25,827 bases of DNA, from contig JBEBXQ010000068.1 of NCBI GenBank assembly GCA_040391535.1, positions 1 through 25,827 of the forward strand. Reading direction: 5' to 3'. Below, in pieces: positions 7,031 through 14,776 of this stretch. The notes below the pieces were generated by a model. It made no database searches. It was not told the origin of the DNA and saw only the letters and a list, made by a program, of their open reading frames with translations. Position numbers and translations under genes: made by a program. This stretch comes from JBEBXQ01 sp040391535 (GTDB taxonomy: Bacteria > Bacteroidota > Bacteroidia > Cytophagales > Spirosomataceae). How positions within the stretch are numbered: position 1 is the first letter of the stretch; every line of letters starts with the position of its first letter.

Positions 7031-7891
7031 ATGTCTTCTGCAAGAGAGATTTACAAATATATTGTAGACGGGATACAAGTATATCCTTTAAAAGAAAAAC
7101 AGGCGATAGCCTATATGTTACTGGAACACTTTCTGCACCTCAGAAATGTGGACGTGCTGGTTGACAGGCCTATACCTGAAAACCAGACGCAGCCCGACTG
7201 GAACCAGATTATTTCAAGGCTGAACAACAATGAACCGGTACAACATATTATCGGTTCGACCGAATTCTGTGGATTAACCTTTCAGGTATCTTCTTCAGTA
7301 CTTATCCCAAGGCCTGAAACCGAAGAACTGGTGAGGCTGGTCACACGGGATTATGCAGAACCTGACGAACGGGCCTCGATACTGGATATTGGGACCGGCA
7401 GCGGCTGTATTGCCATCGTATTGGCCAAATTCCTCCCGCATTGTAACCTTCACGCATGGGATGTCTCGGAACAGGCACTTCAGGTAGCCCGGGAAAACGC
7501 CCGGCAACTGATGGCAGATGTTGAATTTGCCCGGCAGGATATGCTCAATATCACATTCCCGATTCCGGGTGTTCCTGAAAAATTTGACTGTATCGTCAGC
7601 AATCCGCCTTATGTCACTTATTCAGAAGCAGACCACATGCGTCCGAATGTACTCAGGTTTGAACCGCATGAGGCTTTATTTGTAGAAGATGCAGATCCGT
7701 TGCTGTTCTATAAAGCGATAGCTGATTTTGGGAAGCATCACCTCAAAACAGGAGGACATTGCTATGTAGAAATCAATGAGCATTTCGGTGACGACACCCG
7801 TACCGTATTTTTAGAGAGAAACTATACCTCCGTTGAAATTATCAGAGATATTCACGGAAAAGACCGTTTTGTTAAAGCAATTATTAATTAA
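7031..7891 (+). CDS. prmC: Peptide chain release factor N5-glutamine methyltransferase
   Basis: Methylates the glutamine of the GGQ motif in release factors RF1 and RF2 using S-adenosylmethionine, which improves termination. It has 286 residues. An N-terminal helical domain (1-85) carries NNEPVQHIIGSTEFCG, then VLIPRPETEELV; the Rossmann methyltransferase domain shows motif I ILDIGTGSGC (117-126), and the catalytic NPPY is at 191-194. The usual RFEPHEALF segment follows. Divergent from ribD across 139 bases. The downstream lipoprotein gene begins after a small hairpin. A weak TAACTTTC box at 6997-7004 may be its promoter (one mismatch). Confidence 0.96.
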   Translation: MSSAREIYKYIVDGIQVYPLKEKQAIAYMLLEHFLHLRNVDVLVDRPIPENQTQPDWNQIISRLNNNEPVQHIIGSTEFCGLTFQVSSSVLIPRPETEELVRLVTRDYAEPDERASILDIGTGSGCIAIVLAKFLPHCNLHAWDVSEQALQVARENARQLMADVEFARQDMLNITFPIPGVPEKFDCIVSNPPYVTYSEADHMRPNVLRFEPHEALFVEDADPLLFYKAIADFGKHHLKTGGHCYVEINEHFGDDTRTVFLERNYTSVEIIRDIHGKDRFVKAIIN

Positions 7892-7892
7892 T

Positions 7893-7916
7893 CAGGAAAC
7901 CGGTTCCCGGTTTCTG
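7893..7916. other. Stem-loop between prmC and the serine hydrolase lipoprotein gene
   Basis: CAG plus AAACCGG (with a bulged G at 7896) pairs with CCGGTTT plus CTG, leaving a 3-base TTC loop: ten base pairs with one bulge. It begins two bases after the prmC stop and ends eight bases before the GTG at 7925. No U-tract follows on either strand, so it is not a classical intrinsic terminator. It may stabilise the prmC mRNA end or mask the next start. Confidence 0.45.
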
Positions 7917-7924
7917 AACCCGTA

Positions 7925-9130
7925 GTGCCAGTGAAATTCAGTTGTTTTGTTGGGTTGATGTTGCTCTGGATTGGCCTGGCAGGTTGTGACAGAACACATC
8001 ACAGTAAAGTAAAAAGAGATAAAGAAGCACTGACGGGGTGTATTGGTAATCCCCTGACAGAAAGCCAGGAAGCGCAAATCCGGCAACAGATCAACGCAGA
8101 AGAAAAAGCCGCAAAAATCCAGGAAATTTTTGACAGAAAACGAAGAGGAGGTTTTAATGGTAGTGTACTGGTAGCGCAAAAGGGCGTTGTATTATTTGAG
8201 AAGAATTACGGCTATGCCAGTCTGAAAAAGAAAGATTCTCTCACTTTCCAGCATACATTTCAACTCGCGTCTTTATCAAAACCCTTTACAGCACTGGCTA
8301 TCCTTCAACTGAAAGAGGACAAAAAACTATCTCTGGATGATTCCGTTCAGGCATATTTCCCTGATTTTCCCTATAAAGGCATCACGATCAGCTCCTTGCT
8401 GAGCCACCGGAGCGGGTTACCCAATTATATGTACACCTTTCCTGACAGCGTACGGCACGGCAAAAAGTACCCGTCGAATCTGGATCTTATCCACTGGTTT
8501 GAGAAAATAAAACCCATTCCCAATAATCGTCCGGAAAGAGGTTTCAGCTATAACAATTCGAATTATCTGGTACTGGCTTCCATTGTGGAAAAGGTTGCAG
8601 AAATGCCCTTTGATGAATACCTTACCAGGCATATTTTTGAACCCCTCGGAATGGATAATACCTATTTATGCACCTCATCCAGTGAAGAATTCCATCAATA
8701 TAAGACCTTAGGTCACCAGAACGGCAGATTGATTCCGAAAGATTATTATGATGATGTTGTCGGAGATAAAGGCATTTATTCCAATACAACAGACCTTTAC
8801 CGTTTTTATAAAGGGTTATCCGGAGGATGTATCATCAATCCAAGCACCATGAAAGAGGCCTTCGCTCCCCGCAGTTTCGAGAAGCCGGGAGTTAAAAATT
8901 ATGGCTACGGTTTCAGAATGCATCTCAACGAAGTGAATGAACCTAAATATATTTATCATGGTGGCTGGTGGAAAGGATATAATACGATGTTCTGGATGAG
9001 CCCGGAAGACAACTTTGTGATTATCGTTCTGGGTAACTCCTACAACCGTTCCGTTTATCAGCTCAAAGATGTAATTGATGTACTTCACGGAGAAATACAA
9101 AACGATGATATAGAGAAAGACCTTCAATAG
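7925..9130 (+). CDS. Beta-lactamase-fold serine hydrolase lipoprotein (class C/AmpH-like)
   Basis: Penicillin-binding-protein-like hydrolase predicted to be anchored in the periplasm or outer membrane by a lipobox, LAGC with Cys21. The catalytic SxxK is Ser116-Leu-Ser-Lys119 in FQLASLSKPFT. FSYNNSNY provides the tyrosine motif, and YHGGWWKGY near 352 is the C-terminal HxG in place of KTG, as in class C and S12 enzymes. The start is uncertain: GTG at 7925 or GTG at 7931, the latter giving the more typical leader MKFSCFVGLMLL. No ATG gives a full signal peptide. Substrate (peptidoglycan, D-amino-acid peptides or esters) cannot be told, and antibiotic resistance should not be assumed. Length 401 residues is normal for the family. 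Confidence 0.9.
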   Translation: MPVKFSCFVGLMLLWIGLAGCDRTHHSKVKRDKEALTGCIGNPLTESQEAQIRQQINAEEKAAKIQEIFDRKRRGGFNGSVLVAQKGVVLFEKNYGYASLKKKDSLTFQHTFQLASLSKPFTALAILQLKEDKKLSLDDSVQAYFPDFPYKGITISSLLSHRSGLPNYMYTFPDSVRHGKKYPSNLDLIHWFEKIKPIPNNRPERGFSYNNSNYLVLASIVEKVAEMPFDEYLTRHIFEPLGMDNTYLCTSSSEEFHQYKTLGHQNGRLIPKDYYDDVVGDKGIYSNTTDLYRFYKGLSGGCIINPSTMKEAFAPRSFEKPGVKNYGYGFRMHLNEVNEPKYIYHGGWWKGYNTMFWMSPEDNFVIIVLGNSYNRSVYQLKDVIDVLHGEIQNDDIEKDLQ

Positions 9131-9131
9131 G

Positions 9132-9162
9132 TTTGAAATCGGTACTTAATTCAGGATATTTG
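9132..9162 (+). promoter_or_regulatory. Possible promoter of nuoLM
   Basis: TTTG at 9132-9135 lies 19 bases before GATATTTG at 9155-9162, which has one mismatch to TAnnTTTG. The nuoL ATG follows at 9191. The spacing is right, but the -7 box is imperfect. Confidence 0.33.
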
Positions 9163-9190
9163 CAACTATGCCATCCCAATTAATTCATAC

Positions 9191-11146
9191 ATGTCAGAAA
9201 CCGGATATATAGTTCCTCTGTTAACGCTCTGCCTGCCGCTTTTAACCGCTCTGCTATTGTGGATTGCCGGTTCCGGTATTAACCGTATCGCCGGGTGGAT
9301 TGGTGCAGGGATAACGTTATCAGGACTTATTTTTCTGCTGGCAGCTTTTTTGTCTCCCAATGGTATACCAACTTTAGCGATTGACTGGATTACTATCGGT
9401 AATTTTACCTTATCACTCACTTTCAGGATTGACAATCCGGCATGGCTCTTATTGCTTATTGTTCATTTTGTAGCTGCTCTCGTTCAGATTTACTCCACCG
9501 CTTATTTACATGATGACCAGGGCCGGTATCGTTATTTCGCTTTTCTCCAGCTTTTTCTGTTCTCCATGAACGGAATTATTATGGGTGGAAGCCTTATTGT
9601 GATGTATATTTTCTGGGAAATGGTAGGTCTTTGCTCTTATCTGCTGATTGGCTTCTGGCACCATAAACCCCGTGCTTCGTGGGCAGCCCAGAAAGCCATG
9701 ATTATGAACCGTATCGGCGATGCCGCTTTTCTGACAGGTATTCTGTTATTGTTCTTTCATGCAGGGAATACCGAATTCAGCACCTTACCACAAGCCATCA
9801 CGACCCTTTCTCCCGGATTACTGACTCTGATCGGGCTTTGCCTCTTTGGCGGGTGTGCCGGAAAATCAGCACAGTTTCCGTTGTCAGCCTGGTTACCCGA
9901 TGCCATGGAGGGCCCCACACCGGTATCTGCGTTAATACATGCGGCTACGATGGTGGCTGCCGGGATTTTCCTTTTGGCCAGAATCGCCTTTCTGCTTACC
10001 CCGACTGCACAAGCTGTCATTATAACCATTGGCCTGATTACCATGCTGCATGGTGCCATTAAAGCACTGAATGCCTGGGATATCAAAGGCGTGCTGGCTT
10101 ATTCAACCATGTCTCAGCTGGGACTGATGGTAATAGCAGCCGGGACGGGCAGCTGGCAGGCCGCATTATTCCACCTGACCACTCACGCTTTCTTTAAAGC
10201 AGGTTTATTTTTATCAGCCGGTTCGGTCATCCATGCCATGACACCCCATCACCCTTCCGGTGATTTTGATCCGCAGGATATGCGGAATATGGGTGGATTA
10301 AGGGAAAAAATGCCTGTTACCTATGTTTGCTACCTGATCCTGAGTGCCGCTCTGGCCGGGGTTCCGTTGCTGTCTGGTTTTCTGTCAAAAGATACTATTT
10401 TCCTGGAAACATTTGCCTGGGCTGAAAAAACCGGCGGCATTGCCTGGCTTGTACCTGTCTTAGCCGTAGCTGCGGCAGGACTTACGGCGTTTTATATGTT
10501 CAGACAGGTATTCCTGATCTTTTTTGGTACCCGGCGTTACGAAGAAAAAGCGGTTCATCCCCATGAATCACCGGTTAGTATGTGGCTGCCTATGGTGATT
10601 TTATCCGGCCTGTCTTTCTTCTTTGTTTTTTCGGTTAATCCGTTCGATGCCTCAGGAGGGTGGTTTCAACAATTTATACCCGGAGAAGCAGCACATCACA
10701 ACACACTGGTTCCTCTGATATCCGTTATTGTTACCGGCCTTTCTATTTTTACCGGTTGGCGTTATTCACTCCGGCAGGATGGTTTTACAAGTCCTGTATT
10801 TCGTTTTGATATAACCTATCCGTTACTCGCAGACTTTAATCAGCATAATTATACACGTACTTTTTTCCTGATTCCATTCCAGAAAATAAGTATCCTGCTC
10901 GGCCGGATTGAATCGAAAATTATAGACGCACTGATTATCGGCAGTGCACAATTTACCGTTATTTTTGCACATCTGACCAGCTGGGCTGACCGATACCTGA
11001 TTGATGGTACTGTGAAACTGGTAGTCGGTACCGTACGCTCAGCGGGACAGGGAGTCAGGTCTTTGCAAAGCGGACAAATACAATCCTATTATATTGCGAC
11101 AGGAGTCAGCCTTTTTCTGTTGATTATCTGGTGGATAAGCAACTAG
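9191..11146 (+). CDS. nuoL: NADH-quinone oxidoreductase subunit L
   Basis: Distal antiporter-like, proton-pumping membrane subunit of respiratory complex I. At 651 residues it is slightly longer than the E. coli protein. Channel residues are present: Glu143 in WEMVGLCSY, Lys225 in GKSAQFPLSAWLPDAM, His250 in ALIHAATMVAAG and Lys400 in GFLSKDTIF, close to E. coli Glu144, Lys229 and Lys399. The C-terminal part (about 535-651) holds the long lateral-helix region and a final membrane segment, which separates NuoL from NuoM and NuoN. nuoM follows after 40 bases. nuoK and nuoJ, the usual upstream neighbours, are absent; a lipoprotein gene precedes it instead. An Mrp antiporter is unlikely because of the lateral helix and the nuoM partner. 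Confidence 0.96.
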   Translation: MSETGYIVPLLTLCLPLLTALLLWIAGSGINRIAGWIGAGITLSGLIFLLAAFLSPNGIPTLAIDWITIGNFTLSLTFRIDNPAWLLLLIVHFVAALVQIYSTAYLHDDQGRYRYFAFLQLFLFSMNGIIMGGSLIVMYIFWEMVGLCSYLLIGFWHHKPRASWAAQKAMIMNRIGDAAFLTGILLLFFHAGNTEFSTLPQAITTLSPGLLTLIGLCLFGGCAGKSAQFPLSAWLPDAMEGPTPVSALIHAATMVAAGIFLLARIAFLLTPTAQAVIITIGLITMLHGAIKALNAWDIKGVLAYSTMSQLGLMVIAAGTGSWQAALFHLTTHAFFKAGLFLSAGSVIHAMTPHHPSGDFDPQDMRNMGGLREKMPVTYVCYLILSAALAGVPLLSGFLSKDTIFLETFAWAEKTGGIAWLVPVLAVAAAGLTAFYMFRQVFLIFFGTRRYEEKAVHPHESPVSMWLPMVILSGLSFFFVFSVNPFDASGGWFQQFIPGEAAHHNTLVPLISVIVTGLSIFTGWRYSLRQDGFTSPVFRFDITYPLLADFNQHNYTRTFFLIPFQKISILLGRIESKIIDALIIGSAQFTVIFAHLTSWADRYLIDGTVKLVVGTVRSAGQGVRSLQSGQIQSYYIATGVSLFLLIIWWISN

Positions 11147-11186
11147 GACTCTCATAAAATTAGCATCAAGTAATTAGTAACAGCGA

Positions 11187-12854
11187 ATGCCCGAACATAT
11201 ACTTTCCTTTCTGATTTTTCTGCCATTGCTTGGTGCTCTGGTGGTAGCGCTCTGGCCCACTGCGCAGACGGCTTCTTTACGCTGGATTACTCTTGCCACA
11301 CTTTTGTCACAATTGCTTATTCTAGGCATTATTATAATAAATTTCGATCAGCAATACCCGGGTTATCAGTTGAATGAAGAAGTTGACTGGATAACCCTCT
11401 CGATGGGCAGCTGGGGAATTGTATCCATTGATTTCGCGCTGGGAGTGGACGGAATCAGTATCGGGCTGGTCGCGCTATCGGTTCTGGTTTTACTGGCCGG
11501 AGTCATCAGTTCATGGAATACCACCAAACGCCCCAAGGCCTATTTTACTTTATATCTGATACTGACAGCCAGCATCATAGGCTGTTTTCTGGCGAAAGAT
11601 TTCTTCCTGTTCTACCTGTTTTTTGAATTTATGCTGCTACCGATGTATTTCCTTATCGGTATCTGGGGAGGGCCGCGCCGGGAATATGCTGCCATTAAGT
11701 TTTTCATCTATACTTTTGCCGGGTCACTGCTGATCCTGATTGTAATGATTGCCTTGTACCTCTCAGCCATTGACCCGCTCGAAACCGGGAAAATGATGGG
11801 ATTACTGGTTAATACTTCTGCGGACAATGCTTCAGTGACAGCCGAGATTCAGTCAGCGTTACAAATGGGGGCCATTCCGGCCGATCAGCTGGTACACACC
11901 TTCAGGTTTGATTACCTGAGCAATCCGGCCAACTATATCCCAGGTTCGTTTCTGGATGCCAACGCTGATTACTTTCTTGGGAATACGCCTGTAAGGTTAC
12001 TTGCTTTCTGGATGATTTTCATCGGATTTGCTGTCAAGTTACCGGTAGTGCCTGTCCACACCTGGTTACCTGACGCACACGTGGAAGCTCCTACCCCCCT
12101 GTCTGTTGTACTGGCAGGTATTCTGTTGAAAATAGGAGGGTACGGTTTTATCCGTATCGTTGATGGGTTTTTCCCTGCTGAAGCCTGGCACAGCGCTGTT
12201 CCGCTAGCCATTATTGGTATGATTTCTATTGTTTACGGGGGCTTTAATGCACTGGGACAATACGACCTTAAGAAAATGATCGCTTATTCTTCAGTGTCCC
12301 ATATGGGGTTCGTTCTGTTAGGTATAGCGGCTTTCACATCTGAAGGTATTAACGGTGCTATTTATCAGATGATCAGCCACGGTGTTATATCATCCATGCT
12401 TTTCATCATTGCCGGAGTCATCTACGATCGTACGCATGATCGTCAGATTGACCATTACAAAGGATTGATAGAAGTGATGCCCAAATATACCTTACTGACC
12501 GGCGTGGCATTTTTTGCAAATCTCGGCTTACCTGGTTTTTCAGGCTTCGTAGGTGAATTATTTACGCTGATGGGTGCTTTCCGGTCGGAAAATCTGCCCG
12601 TCTGGATTCCGGCTTTATCCACTTTAGGCATTGTACTCGCGGCCGCCTATATGTTGTGGACTTATCAGCGGATGTTTATGGGGAAATTCTGGTATCGTGA
12701 AAACCCTGATATCCAGCTAAAGGATTTATCTCTCCGGGAATCAGGACTACTAATTGTACTTGCGATTCTGACACTCGCTGTTGGATTATATCCCAACATG
12801 GTTTTCGGATTGTCAGAAGCAACGGTTGAGCACTGGCTGAACGGGTTAAAGTAA
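11187..12854 (+). CDS. nuoM: NADH-quinone oxidoreductase subunit M
   Basis: Second antiporter-like proton channel of complex I, next to NuoL in the membrane arm. Key residues: Glu147 in FFEFMLLPMYFLIGIWGG, Lys284 in FAVKLPVVPVHTWLPDAH, Lys315 in GILLKIGGYG and Glu457 in GFVGELFTL. The Lys-Lys spacing (31) and Lys-Glu spacing (142) equal those of E. coli NuoM (Lys234, Lys265, Glu407), whereas Glu-Lys is 137 instead of 90. This reveals an insertion of about 47 residues in the loop at about 195-268, which I believe is common in Bacteroidetes NuoM. No nuoN follows: the next gene is vanZ on the opposite strand. Confidence 0.96.
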   Translation: MPEHILSFLIFLPLLGALVVALWPTAQTASLRWITLATLLSQLLILGIIIINFDQQYPGYQLNEEVDWITLSMGSWGIVSIDFALGVDGISIGLVALSVLVLLAGVISSWNTTKRPKAYFTLYLILTASIIGCFLAKDFFLFYLFFEFMLLPMYFLIGIWGGPRREYAAIKFFIYTFAGSLLILIVMIALYLSAIDPLETGKMMGLLVNTSADNASVTAEIQSALQMGAIPADQLVHTFRFDYLSNPANYIPGSFLDANADYFLGNTPVRLLAFWMIFIGFAVKLPVVPVHTWLPDAHVEAPTPLSVVLAGILLKIGGYGFIRIVDGFFPAEAWHSAVPLAIIGMISIVYGGFNALGQYDLKKMIAYSSVSHMGFVLLGIAAFTSEGINGAIYQMISHGVISSMLFIIAGVIYDRTHDRQIDHYKGLIEVMPKYTLLTGVAFFANLGLPGFSGFVGELFTLMGAFRSENLPVWIPALSTLGIVLAAAYMLWTYQRMFMGKFWYRENPDIQLKDLSLRESGLLIVLAILTLAVGLYPNMVFGLSEATVEHWLNGLK

Positions 12855-13069
12855 TGCCGGTTCAGGATAAGCTTACGATCTGAAAATATCACCCATCCCG
12901 GGTTTCATAAACATTATCTTCTTCCTGTTTCTGTAATCATTCCAACACTTCGTGGTTATTTTTAAGTCTGAAGGACTGACAGGATGATAGAAAAAGAGGA
13001 AATAGCCGTTCATTTAACTGCGAAGCGGTAACAGGATTCTAAACCCGGACTGACGTTAAAGTAACAGAC

Positions 13070-13447
13070 TCAGCATGATTCTTTCAGAAAATACCTTTCG
13101 CTCAGGTACACAGCAAGCCAGCCACCTGTAGCACCCAGGGTATCGGCAAGGATATCGTAACCATCAAAGCTACGCCCGTTACCCATCCATTCCTGTATAA
13201 ATTCCACACCTGCACCAAACAGTATCGCGAATAAGCCTATCAGCAGTTTCTGCGAAGGAACACGGTATTGCCATAAAAACACAAATCCGGCAAACAATCC
13301 GAAGTGGACCACCTTATCCAGTCCCGGAAACCCCGGATCCTTAGGTAAATCAGAAGAAGGAGCAAAGAAAAGCCCGCACATCAGCAATGTCCAGATGACA
13401 GGTAACCAGTTATTCTTTTTAAGAAAATAAAGAAATGATTGTATCAA
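13070..13447 (-). CDS. VanZ-family membrane protein
   Basis: Small inner-membrane protein of 125 residues with the VanZ-like fold. Visible features: a first membrane segment near 12-28, the family segment GLDKVVHFGLFAGFVFLW with the conserved Asp-Lys-x-x-His-Phe pattern, a third segment LLIGLFAILFGAGVEFIQEWM and the signature GRSFDGYDILADTLGATGGWL near the end. VanZ proteins are linked to teicoplanin resistance in enterococci, but most homologues have no known role; none should be assumed here. The start is a TTG at 13447; the first in-frame ATG would remove the first membrane segment. A TAAATTTG box lies 27 bases upstream. Confidence 0.9.
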   Translation of the reverse strand: MIQSFLYFLKKNNWLPVIWTLLMCGLFFAPSSDLPKDPGFPGLDKVVHFGLFAGFVFLWQYRVPSQKLLIGLFAILFGAGVEFIQEWMGNGRSFDGYDILADTLGATGGWLAVYLSERYFLKESC

Positions 13448-13474
13448 AGTATTGATTAATTGAATTTTAGGTTA

Positions 13475-13482
13475 CAAATTTA
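13475..13482 (-). promoter_or_regulatory. Possible -7 box for vanZ
   Basis: On the minus strand this reads TAAATTTG, a full match to TAnnTTTG, ending 27 bases before the TTG start. No -33 TTTG is seen at the expected distance. Confidence 0.35.
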
Positions 13483-13503
13483 TCATGGTTTTCTTTATCT
13501 TGT

Positions 13504-14775
13504 ATGAAAAAACGAATTCATCTTCATATGAAAAACCTATTCGTTCACTTCCTCCTTTTATTATTTTGTCTCCCGTCTTCTGTTCTGCATGCGCAAACAG
13601 ACTCATTTCTTAAAAAATTGCTTCATAAAGATCCGGATCGTTTTGGAGAATTTATAAAAAATCCGGATGAATACCAGATACAGATCCTGTACACTAAAAT
13701 AGAACGGAATCAGCTCAATCAGCCCAGATTAAAGACTTATCATTACCATGTAAATGAGAACGAGTATTTTTATCCGGCAAGTACCGTCAAGCTGCCGGCA
13801 GTTTTACTTGCTTTTGAGAAAATAAATAACCTGAATATCCCTGGTCTCACCATATTCACACCTATGCTGACTGATTCGGTAAGGCTTTCTCAAACCACAG
13901 CATATACTGATTCCACTGCTGAAAACCACCTCCCGTCTCTGGCTCATTATGCCCGGAAAATTTTATTAGCCAGTGACAATGATGCTTTTAACCGTTTGTA
14001 CGAGTTTCTCGGACAAGATTACTTCAATGAAAAGCTCCGTGAAAAAGGATATGTTCATTCCAGGATTCTGCACCGTCTGGCTGTACCGGTACCGGCAGAA
14101 GAAAACCGGTATACCAACCCTGTCAGGTTTGAAGAAAATGGTAAAACGTTATACAGCCAACCTGCTGTACAGGCAACCGGATCGTATAAAAGCGAAAGAG
14201 AAATCCTGCTGGGAAAAGCCCATGTTGAGGGGAATGATACCATTCAGGCGCCAATGGACTTTTCCGGAAAGAATTTTTTAAGCCTGACCGACCAGCATAA
14301 CATGCTTAAAGCACTCTTTTTCCCTGACCAGGTAGCACCAGAGAAACGGTTTAACCTTACCCCTGCCGACTATCGGTTTATTTACCAGTATATGTCTCAG
14401 TTGCCTATTGAAACCGATTATCCGGATCATTACAGGGAAGACTTGTACGATGCATATACCAAATTCCTGCTTTTCGGCAGTACAAAGCAAAGGATTCCCC
14501 GCCATGTCCGGTCTTTTAACAAGTCCGGTTATGCATACGGATTCCTTTCAGATAACGCGTATATAGCTGATTTTGAAAGAGGAATAGAGTTTATGGTTTC
14601 TGCTGTGATTTACTGTAACAAAGACGGCATATTGAATGACGATCGTTATGATTATGAAGCTGTTGGTCATACGTTCATGGAAAACCTGGGAAAAACCCTG
14701 CTGCAATATGAAATTGAAAGGAGCCGCAAACGACGACCGGATCTGGACCTGTATGAACTCGAATACGATAAATAA
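13504..14775 (+). CDS. Secreted class A beta-lactamase-like serine hydrolase
   Basis: Predicted periplasmic serine hydrolase with the penicillin-recognising fold. A signal peptide occupies residues 1-30 with cleavage after SSVLHA; an alternative ATG at 13528 would still give a good signal. Catalytic motifs are Ser93-Thr-Val-Lys96 in PASTVKLPAV, Ser157-Asp158-Asn159 in LLASDNDAFN and Lys340-Ser341-Gly342 in FNKSGYAYGF. I do not see the class A omega-loop ExxLN glutamate after the SDN motif, so deacylation of beta-lactams may be poor; a peptidase or esterase role is possible. At 423 residues it is much longer than true class A beta-lactamases (about 290), with an extra insertion between SDN and KSG. 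Its stop codon is one base from that of the BamA-like gene on the other strand. Confidence 0.86.
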   Translation: MKKRIHLHMKNLFVHFLLLLFCLPSSVLHAQTDSFLKKLLHKDPDRFGEFIKNPDEYQIQILYTKIERNQLNQPRLKTYHYHVNENEYFYPASTVKLPAVLLAFEKINNLNIPGLTIFTPMLTDSVRLSQTTAYTDSTAENHLPSLAHYARKILLASDNDAFNRLYEFLGQDYFNEKLREKGYVHSRILHRLAVPVPAEENRYTNPVRFEENGKTLYSQPAVQATGSYKSEREILLGKAHVEGNDTIQAPMDFSGKNFLSLTDQHNMLKALFFPDQVAPEKRFNLTPADYRFIYQYMSQLPIETDYPDHYREDLYDAYTKFLLFGSTKQRIPRHVRSFNKSGYAYGFLSDNAYIADFERGIEFMVSAVIYCNKDGILNDDRYDYEAVGHTFMENLGKTLLQYEIERSRKRRPDLDLYELEYDK

Positions 14776-14776
14776 A

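Noticed and set aside
7925..9130. Lipoprotein serine hydrolase as an antibiotic-resistance beta-lactamase
   Set aside because: The motifs only place it in the broad class C/S12 fold, most members of which act on other substrates; no resistance context.
9679..10062. 127-residue open frame inside nuoL on the same strand
   Set aside because: It lies entirely within the conserved antiporter domain of nuoL and has a composition unlike a real protein.
9191..12854. nuoL and nuoM read as an Mrp antiporter or a DabAB-type inorganic-carbon system
   Set aside because: NuoL has the C-terminal lateral-helix extension, NuoM has all four expected channel residues, and nuoABC lie nearby; no Mrp or DabA gene is present.
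12855..13069. 215-base gap after nuoM examined for nuoN remnants or a small RNA
   Set aside because: No frame resembles NuoN, and only short scattered repeats (for example GGACTGAC twice) and a 4-base-pair stem were found.
13070..13447. VanZ as evidence of a glycopeptide-resistance cluster
   Set aside because: No vanH, vanA or vanX genes are nearby, and VanZ-fold proteins are common in Bacteroidetes without such clusters.
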